Shown here piece by piece: positions 1-7,900 of a DNA stretch of 9,614 bases. The notes beneath the pieces are model-generated. The model saw only the letters and a list, made by a program, of their open reading frames with translations, did not search any database and was not told the DNA's origin. A program made the translations under genes and the position numbers. The first letter of the stretch is position 1. Each line of letters opens with the position of its first letter. This stretch comes from DASSCW01 sp036555005. Lineage in GTDB: Bacteria; Chloroflexota; Limnocylindria; QHBO01. Where the stretch lies: NCBI GenBank assembly GCA_036555005.1, contig DATBME010000001.1, positions 1-9,614 on the forward strand, read 5' to 3'.

Positions 1-354
1 CTGCAGCACGCGCTCCACCTCGCGCACGCGGAACGGCTTCGCGATGACCGGCGCCACCTGCGCGATCTCGCGGCGTCGGGACGGTCCGGCGGCGGTGCAG
101 AAGACCACGCGCACGTCGGCGGTCCGCGGGTTGGCCCTGACCTCGCGCACGAGGTCGGTGCCGCGCCCGTCCGGCAGGTCGTCGTCGACCACCATGATGG
201 CCGGCGCCAGCCCACGCAGCGCCTCCCGCGCCGAGGAGATGCGGGTGAAGGCGACCGGCTCGAAGCCGCACATCTCCGCCAGGTCGCTCAGCAGGGCGAG
301 CGTCAGCACGTCGTCCTCGATCACGAAGGCGCGTGGCGGCGGTCGTTCGCCCAT
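1..354 (-). CDS. Response regulator, receiver domain (3' end cut by window edge)
   Basis: 118 residues are visible and form an almost complete CheY-like receiver domain; the gene runs off the left edge. The acidic cluster is E13-D14-D15, in the strand FVIEDD. The phospho-acceptor is D57, four residues before the proline in DDDLP. The switch threonine is T87 (FCTAAG) and the conserved lysine is K106 in the motif AKPF. These are the residues a functional receiver needs to accept phosphate from a histidine kinase. The start at 354 is favoured because a purine-rich Shine-Dalgarno stretch (GGAAGGGGGAA on the minus strand, 370 to 360) lies 5 bases before the ATG. Whether an output domain follows cannot be seen: the protein could be a single-domain regulator or have a DNA-binding or enzymatic tail. 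It lies 89 bases downstream of, and in the same direction as, the ABC operon, so co-transcription is possible but not shown. Confidence 0.9.
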   Translation of the reverse strand, partial: MGERPPPRAFVIEDDVLTLALLSDLAEMCGFEPVAFTRISSAREALRGLAPAIMVVDDDLPDGRGTDLVREVRANPRTADVRVVFCTAAGPSRRREIAQVAPVIAKPFRVREVERVLQ

Positions 355-382
355 GCGTCTTCCCCCTTCCTGGTCGCCTCTC

Positions 383-396
383 TGCACTGCGGTGCA
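383..396. repeat. Small inverted repeat (TGCAC-4-GTGCA) upstream of the response regulator
   Basis: TGCAC at 383-387 and GTGCA at 392-396 are perfect inverted arms around a 4-base centre (tgcg). It lies 28 bases upstream of the response regulator start at 354, just beyond its ribosome binding site. This could be an operator half-site pair or a short hairpin in the leader RNA. Five-base arms are short enough to arise by chance, so no function is claimed. Confidence 0.3.
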
Positions 397-415
397 CGAC
401 GCGTGCCACCGCGCC

Positions 416-432
416 GGCCGCGGCTGGCGGCC
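416..432 (-). terminator. Possible GC-rich hairpin after the ABC operon
   Basis: GGCCGC (416-421) and GCGGCC (427-432) form a 6-bp all-GC stem with a 5-base loop. On the minus strand it begins 11 bases after the stop codon of the last ABC ATPase gene (stop at 446-444). The position fits a terminator or an mRNA 3' stabiliser. There is no following T-run, so it is not a canonical intrinsic terminator. In DNA this GC-rich, such stems also occur by chance. Confidence 0.25.
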
Positions 433-443
433 AGAGGCCACGA

Positions 444-1142
444 TCAGGAGGCAGGGCTGTCGCCGACCACGACCCCGTCGCGCAGCTCGATCACGCGGTC
501 AGCCACGTCGAGCATCGCCGGATCGTGGGTCGCCACGATGGCGGTCACGCCCCGCTGCCTGACCAGGCGACGCAGCAGGCTCATGATGCCGTGCCCGGTC
601 TGGGAGTCGAGCTGCCCGGTTGGCTCGTCGGCCAGCAGCAGGGCCGGCTCGTTGGCCAGCGCACGGGCAATCGCGACCCGTTGCTGCTCGCCGCCCGACA
701 GCTCATGCGGGCGGTGGTTGGCCCGATCCGCCAGCCCCACCAGGCCCAGCAGCTCACGGATGCGCTCCTCTCGGGCCGCCGGCTCGGTGCCGATCAGGCG
801 CAGCGGCACCTCGACGTTCTCCGCCGCCGACAGGATCGGCAGCAGGCCGAACGCCTGGAAGATGAAGCCGATGCGACGGCGGCGGAAGGCCACCAGCTCC
901 GCCTCGGACAGCTCGGACACCGACAGGCCGTCAACCATGACGCTGCCCGCGCTGGGCCGTTCCAGGGCGCCGATCAGCGACAGCAGCGTGGTCTTGCCCG
1001 ATCCGGAGCGTCCCTTGACCGCGATCAGCGCCCCGCGCTCGACCCGCAGGTCGATCCCGCCCACCGCCCGCACCACGCCGCCACCCATCGCGTACTCGCG
1101 GACCAGGCCGCGAGCGTCGACCATCAGGCCGTCGGTGGTCAT
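444..1142 (-). CDS. ABC transporter ATP-binding protein, MacB/LolD type (232 aa)
   Basis: This is a cytoplasmic ATPase subunit that would power the FtsX-type permeases encoded upstream. All nucleotide-binding motifs are intact: Walker A GRSGSGKT (44-51), Q-loop Q96 in FIFQ, signature LSGGEQQR (148-155), Walker B LLLADE with catalytic E173, D-loop LD at 178-179 and switch H206 in ATHD. The length (232) is normal for a stand-alone LolD/MacB ATPase. The ENV-x-VPL segment after the Q-loop and the ADEPTGQLD stretch are typical of this exporter-like family. The ATG at 1142 overlaps the stop of the preceding ATPase gene as ATGA, implying translational coupling; M7 is a possible alternative start. 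It is the last gene of the four-gene block. Because a second, different ATPase sits next to it, the pair may work as a heterodimer. The substrate is unknown. Confidence 0.93.
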   Translation of the reverse strand: MTTDGLMVDARGLVREYAMGGGVVRAVGGIDLRVERGALIAVKGRSGSGKTTLLSLIGALERPSAGSVMVDGLSVSELSEAELVAFRRRRIGFIFQAFGLLPILSAAENVEVPLRLIGTEPAAREERIRELLGLVGLADRANHRPHELSGGEQQRVAIARALANEPALLLADEPTGQLDSQTGHGIMSLLRRLVRQRGVTAIVATHDPAMLDVADRVIELRDGVVVGDSPAS

Positions 1143-2116
1143 CGGCCGTCCCCGTCGCGATCCGGCCAGACCGTGATGTGGTCGTCCTCGAGGACCAGGC
1201 GCACCCGGCGCCGCAGGCCAAGGGCGTCGACGTAGTCGCGCGGCAGCTGCAGGCGCCCGACCCGGTCCAGGACCGCGTACTCCTCGGCCACCAGGTGATG
1301 CTCCCCGGCCTCCGACACCGCGGCGCGACGCAATGTCTCCGTGGCGGTGCGCCCGTCACGGATGGCGATGGTGCGGCTGACGCGCTCGCTGACCAGCGGG
1401 TCGTGGGTCACCACCACGATCGTGACGCCCAGCTCCGCGTTCACCGAGCGCAGCAGGTCGAAGATCTGCTGCGCGGTGTCCGAGTCCAGCTCGCCGGTCG
1501 GCTCGTCGGCGAACAGCACCGACGGCCGGTTGGAGATCGCCACCGCGATCGAGACGCGCTGCTGCTCGCCGCCGGAGAGGCGGTCCGGCCGGTGGTCGCC
1601 GCGCTCGGCCAGGCCCACCAGCTCCAGCAGCTGGCCGGCGCGGGCCTGCCGCTCGGCCGGCGCGACGCCCTCCAGCAGCATCGGCAGCTCGACGTTCTCG
1701 GCGGCGGTCAGGTAGGGCAGCAGGTTGCGCGCCGACTGCTGCCAGACGAAGCCGATCACCCGGCGCCGGTAGGCGGTCCGCTCCTTGGCGTCCATCTCGC
1801 CCAGGTGGTGGCCGGCCACCGTGGCGCGGCCCGCCGACGGCACGTCCAGGCCGCCCAGGATGTTCAGCAGCGTGCTCTTGCCGCTTCCCGAGGCACCGAC
1901 CAGGGCGATGAACTCGCCGCGCTCCACCAGCAGGTCCAGGCCCTGCAGCGCCACCACCTCCAGGTCGGCGACCTTGTAGATCTTCACCAGGTTGTCGCAC
2001 ACGATCAGTGCCTCGTCCCCGCTCAGGGCGCGGGGGCGCTGCACCTCCACGCCCACCTGGGCGCTCACCGGCTCGCCCGGCTGCAGGTCGACGATGTCGC
2101 TGATCGGTTCGGTCAT
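1139..2116 (-). CDS. ABC transporter ATP-binding protein with C-terminal AbrB-like domain (325 aa)
   Basis: Residues about 37-260 are a MacB/LolD-type ATPase: Walker A GASGSGKS (74-81), Q126 in VWQQ, signature LSGGEQQR (180-187), Walker B VLFADE with catalytic E205, and switch H238 in VTHD. The protein is about 90 residues longer than the family norm. An acidic, probably disordered lead of about 36 residues precedes the ATPase. A tail of about 65 residues follows it, and residues 279-318 of that tail match the AbrB/MazE swapped-hairpin pattern: VLD-x-x-GR (282-288), LP (291-292), then DALGL (297-301) and two short beta strands ending in VWPD. The fold call is from pattern recognition and has not been searched. 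The start at 2116 has GAGGA five bases upstream (after 4 bases of spacing). The gene lies 19 bases after the 933-residue permease gene and overlaps the next ATPase by 4 bp. Likely role: ATPase of the FtsX-type exporter, with the tail serving dimerisation, docking or DNA binding. Confidence 0.92.
   Translation of the reverse strand: MTEPISDIVDLQPGEPVSAQVGVEVQRPRALSGDEALIVCDNLVKIYKVADLEVVALQGLDLLVERGEFIALVGASGSGKSTLLNILGGLDVPSAGRATVAGHHLGEMDAKERTAYRRRVIGFVWQQSARNLLPYLTAAENVELPMLLEGVAPAERQARAGQLLELVGLAERGDHRPDRLSGGEQQRVSIAVAISNRPSVLFADEPTGELDSDTAQQIFDLLRSVNAELGVTIVVVTHDPLVSERVSRTIAIRDGRTATETLRRAAVSEAGEHHLVAEEYAVLDRVGRLQLPRDYVDALGLRRRVRLVLEDDHITVWPDRDGDGR
1163..1282 (-). other. Encoded AbrB/MazE-like swapped-hairpin domain at the ATPase C-terminus
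   Basis: This marks residues 279-318 of the 325-residue ATPase. The order VLD-RVGR-LQLP-RDYVDALGL-RRRVRLVLEDD-HITVWP follows the AbrB-type N-terminal scheme: strand, GR turn, hydrophobic strand ending in P, short helix ending in LG, then a beta hairpin. AbrB family domains dimerise by strand swapping and often bind DNA, but here the domain is attached to a transporter ATPase. Assignment is by eye; a profile search against the SpoVT-AbrB family would confirm or reject it. Confidence 0.65.
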
Positions 2117-2135
2117 TCCGTCCTCGTCTGCTCGC

Positions 2136-4937
2136 TCAATCGTCGCCGAAGCGCAGCGCGTCCGCCGCGCGCGCGCGCCGGGCCGTCCAGGTGCCGATCC
2201 CGATCGCCAGCGCCACCACCGCCGCCAGCGCCAGGCTCACCAGCCCCACCACCCACCAGTCGATGCGCAGATCCAGCGTCCCGCCGCCGGCGAAGGCCGA
2301 CAGGCCCATGCCCGGCGCCAGCAGGTAGGCGATCGCGATCCCCAGCGCCAGGCCCGGCAGCACCGCCAGCAGGACCGATGGCGCGTGCTCGACCACGGTC
2401 AGCCACAGCGACTGACCGCCGCTCAGTCCCAGCGTCCGCAGCAGCGCCTCCTCGCGGCGCCGGCGCGCCGCCGACAGCGTGAGCGCGGCAATCACGGCGA
2501 TGGCGGTGTACAGCGCGCAGACGACCATCGTCAGCCGGAAGCCGTCAACGATGGCGGCCACCAGCGGCGCCTCGAGCAGCGCCCGATACGCCGCGTGCCG
2601 CGAGACGAAGCGGACCGAGGCCGACTGCTGGCTGAAGGTGGAGGCCACCTCCTCTTCGATCTCCGCCGGACCACGCAGCAGGACCGTGGACGGCAGCAGC
2701 GGCGGGTTCTGGTAGGCCGCCGCCAGCTGCTCGAACGAGGCGATCACGAACCCGGTCTCGGGTGGGACCCCGGCAAAGGTCTCGCGGACCTGGACCACCT
2801 CCATCGTCATCGGCTGTCCACGTACGGTGAGCAGGAAGGTGTCGCCCGGGTTGAATGGGGCGCCACCGCCCGGCAGCCGCCGCGAGATGATGGCCGGGAT
2901 CGGGCGATCGGGGGTTCCGGCGGAGGGATCGGGCGCGTCTAGCATCGGTGCCGGGTAGGCGACCGCTGCGGGGCTGCCGTCCAGCACCTCCCCATACGCC
3001 GCCAGGTCGGGGGCATTCAGGAAGATGTTGCTGCGCAGGTTCGACTGGATCTCAAACGGCGCCGCCGTGTCGACCAGCGCGTTCGCCCAGGCCTGGACGC
3101 CGTCGATCGCGTCCGGGTCGACCCGGGATGAGAGGCCGGCGCCCGAGATGGTGTCGATCCGGTAGTCGGCGCCGACCGCCTGCCACGACGCGTCCTGCTG
3201 CCCGCGGTCGACGCTGACGCTGACCACCGAGGCGAAGGCGCTGAAGGCGGCGGTCAGCATCAGCACCAGCAGCGGCAGGGCGACTGCCCCGGAGTGGCGG
3301 CCCACGTTGCGCAGGCCGAGCACCGGCACCAGGTCGCGCCGCCGCGCCGCAAACCAGCCGCCCGCCCGGATGGGGAAGGGGTAGACCCGCAGCAGCACGA
3401 TCCCCACTGCCACGGCGGCCAGCACCGGCACCGCGGCCAGGAACGGATCGAAGCGCACCTCCTCGTCGGCGATGGCCAGGCCGCGCTGGCGCAGCAGCAT
3501 GGCGCCGGCGACCGCCAGGAAGACGGCCGTGCCCTCCAGCACCAGCCGCCGCGGCGACGCGCGGATGGGCGGGGCCTCGTCACGGTCGTTGGTGCCGTAC
3601 GGCTGCCGCGCGGCCGGCCAGGTGGCCAGCACCAGGACGAGGGCGGCGGCGAGGCAGACGAGCAGCCCCAGCACCGCCGAGGCCAGGCTCGGCCGCCCGG
3701 GCACGATCAGCGTCGCGATCCCCCAGCCCAGCAGCGCCGGTGGGGCGGCCACCAGCAGCCCCTCCCACAGCTGGGTGCCGAGCAGCAGCCAGCCGGTGGC
3801 TCCGCGCCCGCGCGTCAGCTCCAGGCTGGGACGCCGCCGGCTGACCAGCAGGATGCCGATCATGCCGATCGCGCCGATCGCCAGCGCGAACGGCCCGATG
3901 GCCGCCACCGAGAGCACGGCGGTGGTGGCCGCTCGCTGGTCGTGGTAACGCTCGACGATGTCGAGCAACCCCGAGCGCAGTACGAAGCCGGTCGCCAGCG
4001 AGGCGTCGCTGCTGGTCGTCTGGAACTGCGTCTCCAGCCGCTCCAGGCCGGTCGTCAGCTCCTCCTCCTGCCCGGCATCCAGGCGACTGGGATCGACCAG
4101 GTAGCGCCACTGGTAGCGCACCGGCATCTCCGACGTGACCAGGCCGTCGAGCGTGTCCGGCGCCACCAGGGCGGTCGCGAAGGCGATGGGGTTGTCCAGC
4201 GTGCCGCCGACGTTCACCAGCTGCAGCGCGCGGTCGGCGTACCACGCCTCGGCGTCAGGATCCGTCACGGCGTAGATGCCGACCACCTCGAATCGCGCCT
4301 CCGGCGCGCGCTGGAAGGCGCGACCGATGAGCGGATCCGCTCCGTCGGCCAGGCCGAACAGGACGTCACCGACCGCCACGCCGATCTCCCGCGCGGTCGC
4401 ATCCGAGACGGCGATCTCGAATACCGGCGGCACCGGTGGCGGCGGCTCCTCGGCCGGGTCCAGTCCGAACGAGGCCTGGGCCAGGTGGTCGCCGGTCGAG
4501 GCCGGCAGGCGCCCATCGGTCATGCGAATGGCGTCGTCCAGCCCCGACTGGTGGCGCAGGGTGATGAAGGTGTCGTAGTTCGGCGGATCCGGGATTTCGA
4601 AGCGCACCGTGGTGAAGGCCAGCTGCCGGCCGCCAATCGCCCGGCGCAGCACCGCCGGGAACTCGTCGGCCAGGTCGTCGCCCAGCTGGTTGACCGCGTC
4701 CAGCGAGCCCTCGGCAACGGGCAGCACCGACACCGTCGACAGCTGCAGGTTGCGCTGCACGGGACCGCTGGCCTGCACCTCGTGGCGCAGCCCGGCGTCC
4801 GAGACGCGGTCGAGGAGCCGCGGCGCGGCCGAGAAGACGAGGCCGGTGGCCGCCACCAGGCCCACGATCAGCAGCACGATCCCGACCTCGCCGCGCAGCC
4901 GTCGCAGCAGGAAGGCGGCCGCCCACACCGAGCGCAT
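2136..4937 (-). CDS. FtsX/MacB-like ABC transporter permease (933 aa)
   Basis: This integral membrane protein has about ten predicted segments: near 18-38, then 338-365, 383-411, 418-440, 465-482, 500-516 and 550-573, and a final three at 795-822, 846-873 and 891-915. The two triplets of segments fit a duplicated FtsX domain architecture. The second FtsX domain carries the typical coupling stretch RRRREEALLRTLGLSG (825-840), the cytoplasmic region that contacts the ATPase. Two large extracytoplasmic regions lie at about 39-335 and 576-792. The early motif SAAPRLLDRVSDAGLR (36-51) just after the first segment resembles that of long FtsX permeases in Actinomycetota and Chloroflexota. The ATG at 4937 is 2 bases after the stop of the 1128-residue permease, with GAGGA upstream inside that gene. 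It is probably the partner of that larger permease. Substrate unknown: lipid, lipoprotein, peptide, or a mechanical signal to cell-envelope enzymes are all possible. Confidence 0.9.
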   Translation of the reverse strand: MRSVWAAAFLLRRLRGEVGIVLLIVGLVAATGLVFSAAPRLLDRVSDAGLRHEVQASGPVQRNLQLSTVSVLPVAEGSLDAVNQLGDDLADEFPAVLRRAIGGRQLAFTTVRFEIPDPPNYDTFITLRHQSGLDDAIRMTDGRLPASTGDHLAQASFGLDPAEEPPPPVPPVFEIAVSDATAREIGVAVGDVLFGLADGADPLIGRAFQRAPEARFEVVGIYAVTDPDAEAWYADRALQLVNVGGTLDNPIAFATALVAPDTLDGLVTSEMPVRYQWRYLVDPSRLDAGQEEELTTGLERLETQFQTTSSDASLATGFVLRSGLLDIVERYHDQRAATTAVLSVAAIGPFALAIGAIGMIGILLVSRRRPSLELTRGRGATGWLLLGTQLWEGLLVAAPPALLGWGIATLIVPGRPSLASAVLGLLVCLAAALVLVLATWPAARQPYGTNDRDEAPPIRASPRRLVLEGTAVFLAVAGAMLLRQRGLAIADEEVRFDPFLAAVPVLAAVAVGIVLLRVYPFPIRAGGWFAARRRDLVPVLGLRNVGRHSGAVALPLLVLMLTAAFSAFASVVSVSVDRGQQDASWQAVGADYRIDTISGAGLSSRVDPDAIDGVQAWANALVDTAAPFEIQSNLRSNIFLNAPDLAAYGEVLDGSPAAVAYPAPMLDAPDPSAGTPDRPIPAIISRRLPGGGAPFNPGDTFLLTVRGQPMTMEVVQVRETFAGVPPETGFVIASFEQLAAAYQNPPLLPSTVLLRGPAEIEEEVASTFSQQSASVRFVSRHAAYRALLEAPLVAAIVDGFRLTMVVCALYTAIAVIAALTLSAARRRREEALLRTLGLSGGQSLWLTVVEHAPSVLLAVLPGLALGIAIAYLLAPGMGLSAFAGGGTLDLRIDWWVVGLVSLALAAVVALAIGIGTWTARRARAADALRFGDD

Positions 4938-4939
4938 GC

Positions 4940-7900
4940 TCAGTCCTCGCCCATGCGCAGGGCGGAGCCGATGCCGAAGCGCCGCAGCACGCGGCTGAGC
5001 AGCATCACGGTGATGCCCAGGGCGGCAATCGCCAGCAGCTCAAGCAGGGCGATGGCGGCCCACGGCACGTCCAGCAGCACCGGCGGGAACGGGTTGTCGC
5101 CGGCCTGGGTAACGGTGACGAACGGCAGCACCACCCAGCCGATGACCAGGCCCATCGCCGTGCCCGCCGCCAGGCTGACAGTCACCACCGCGGCGTTCTC
5201 CAGCCACAGCCAGCCCGACAGCTCGCGACCGGACATGCCCAGCGCGCGCAGCAGCGCGAACTCGGTGCGTCGCTGGCGCGCCGACACCGCGGCGCTGATG
5301 GCCAGGCCGATCACCGCGAACAGGGCGGCCACCACGAAGCCGACGCTCAGCGCACCGATGATCCCCAGCGCCACCGGGTCGGCGCTCAGGACGCGGGTCC
5401 GCTCGTCGATCGTCTCGGCCGAGACGGCGGTCAGCGGCGCTCCGCGCAGGGTTGCGGCCACGCCATCGGCCGCTCCGTCGGCGGTCTCCAGCCACCACTC
5501 GTCAGGGAAGTTGATCTGCCGCGCCGTCGCGTAGCGCATCAGCTCCAGGGTCGCCAGGTCGGCGATGACCAGCGGCCTCGCCGCGTCCGTCGTCGGGAAC
5601 GAGCTGACGGCACCGCTGATGCGCACCATCCGGTTCTGCCCAAAGAGGCGGACCCCCAGGACGTCGCCCACCGACAGCGAGGTGCCCTCCAGCAGGGCGC
5701 GGTTCACCACGGCCGGCAGCTCGGTATCGCCGAAGCGGTCGACCGCGCTGGCCAGGTAGCCGATCTGGTTCGGCTCGCCGATGGTGAAGCTCGAGCCGAG
5801 CAGTGGATTGCTGTCGCTCAGCTCGACGGCCAGGCCATCGTGCGGGACGGTGTCCGGAACTGCCTGTCCGGCCGGGCTGATGGTCGTCACCCAGCCGCCC
5901 GCGGAGCCCAGGTCGACCGGCTGCCACGCCTCGCCGTCCGCCTCCTCGCTCCAGTCGAGCGAGGTCAGCGTCGCGGTGCCGGCGTTGGCGAACACCAGTC
6001 CCGGGATCGCGGCCTGCAGCCCGATCTCGACGATGGCGATCGGCCCGGTCATGTGCAGCGGCAGGCCGGCCGCGCCGGCCGCCAGCGTGTCCGGTGCGCG
6101 GATCTGCACCTCCACCTGCTCGGGGCCCTCCGGGTCGAGCGGCACGGGTTCGACGTCGAACCGATGGAGCAGCCCGTCGCCGTCGCGCAGCACCACCGTG
6201 GCGCCATACACCGGGTGGCCGTCCAGCACCGACAAGGGCACCGGCTCCACCGACACCTCGCCCGTGTCCTCGTCGAAGCTCTGGCTCACCAGCGAGGTGA
6301 TGTCGATCTCGGCGCCGACGCGCAGGCGGGCCGGCAGTCCCGGCAGTTCGATCAGCTCCACCGGCTGCCGTGCGGCGGCCAGTGGCGCCAGGACGTCGGC
6401 GAGCGGCGCAGCGGCCTGGTCCGACCGGAAGTGGACGGCATCGGACGCCTCGGGCACGAACCCGATCAGCTCCCCCGCGCCCGCGGCCCGCGTGACCGCA
6501 AGGCGCTCGTGCCGCACCGGCGTCAGGCCGGTCACGCCGTCCAACGAGCCGAAGGTCGCGGCCTGTGCCCAGGGCGGGATGGCTGACGGGCCGCGCCCTG
6601 GCACGACCCGCACGTCGGTGCCGACCTGGTAGGCGGCCTGGTCCTGCTGCGAATCGGCCCAGGTGGAGCCGTAGCTGACCGCGAAGATGCCCATGCTGAT
6701 GGCCAGCATCAGCAGCAGCGCGGCCCTGGTGTAGCGCAGCGGCCGGCGCGCCAGCTGCCGGGCACCCAGCGAGCCGATCAGGTTGCGCCCGCGCGCCACG
6801 GCCCGCTCGATGAGCTCCGCCATCAGCGGCAGCAGGCGCAGCGCCAGCACGCCGCCGGCCAGCAGACCGATGGCCGGGGCCGCCACCAGCAGCGGGTCCA
6901 GGCCCAGCGTGCCGCGGACCGAGGTGGTCAGCGGCGAGCCGTAGAGCCGCAGCTGCCACAGGGCGATGACGGTGACCGCCAGCAGCGCCAGGTCGATCCC
7001 GATGCGCTGCCCGAGCGTCCGCGTCTCCTGGCGCGAGACGCCGGTCTGCTCGTCCATGAAGGAGCGGGCCGCGCTCAGCGCCGGCAGCACCAGCAGCGCC
7101 ACGCAGCCCAGCGCTGCCGCGCCGGCGGCCAGGTACGCGTCGGTGCTGACCAGCGGCACGATGCCCAGCTGGATACGGGACAGCGGCCCGGCCACGTTCA
7201 GCAGGCTCAGCGCCCCGGCCGCCAGCCACGGGCCCAGCAGGGCGGCGGGGATGGCCAGCACCAGCCCCTCGATCAGCGCCAGCCCCACGATCTGGGCGGT
7301 TCCGGCGCCGCGGGAACGCAGCAGCGCGGTGTGCACGCGGCGGTGCTCGACCAGCAGGTTGGCGGTCAGCACGATGGCATAGGCCGCCAGCACCGCCAGC
7401 TGGATGATCAGCAGCAGCACGCCGGTGCGGCTGACCAGCAGCGAGCGCTCGGAGCTCGCCAGGATCGATCCCAGCTTCGTCGCCACCCGCGGCGTGGCGT
7501 CGGGCAGCGCCGCCTGCAGGCGTGGCGACAGGTCGCGCAGCCGTGCCCGCAGGGCGGACGTCTCGTCGACGTCCAGCTGCCCGAAGTCCGGGAAGGCGTG
7601 CCAGGTGAAGGCCACGCTGCCTGATCCGGCATGGGCGAGCGCGTTGGCGCGTGTTGTGAGCAGCGGTCCGATGGTCCGGTAGCGGTCGCTGAGGCTCACC
7701 CCGGCCAGCAGCTGCTGGTCCTCCCACCAGAACGGGTCGGTGGGATCGGTCACGTGGTAGATGCCGGCCACGCGAACCGTGACCAGCATGCCGGCGTCGA
7801 GGCGGCTGATCAGCTCCAGCTCGTCGCCGACGGAGCTGGCCATCTCGGTGGCCGCCTCCTCGGAGACTGCCACCTCGATCGGCTGTGACCCGGTCGCCCC

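Noticed and set aside
416..432. Strong intrinsic terminator after the operon
   Set aside because: The hairpin is short and no T-run follows on the transcribed strand, so it is kept only as a low-confidence candidate.
1178..2482. 434-codon plus-strand open frame over the AbrB-tailed ATPase
   Set aside because: It is the antisense shadow of an ATPase with complete Walker A, signature and Walker B motifs; the product is H/Q/R-rich without a fold signal.
444..4937. Identification as LolCDE lipoprotein export or a MacAB-TolC pump
   Set aside because: The permeases are more than twice the length of LolC/LolE, no MacA-like adaptor is present, and a second ATPase is. Only superfamily-level assignment is justified.
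3294..5534. Long open frame of 746 codons on the plus strand opposite the two permease genes
   Set aside because: It is rich in R, H, Q and G with no membrane or domain pattern, and lies antisense to two well-supported permeases. In GC-rich DNA the complementary frame of a real gene often stays open.
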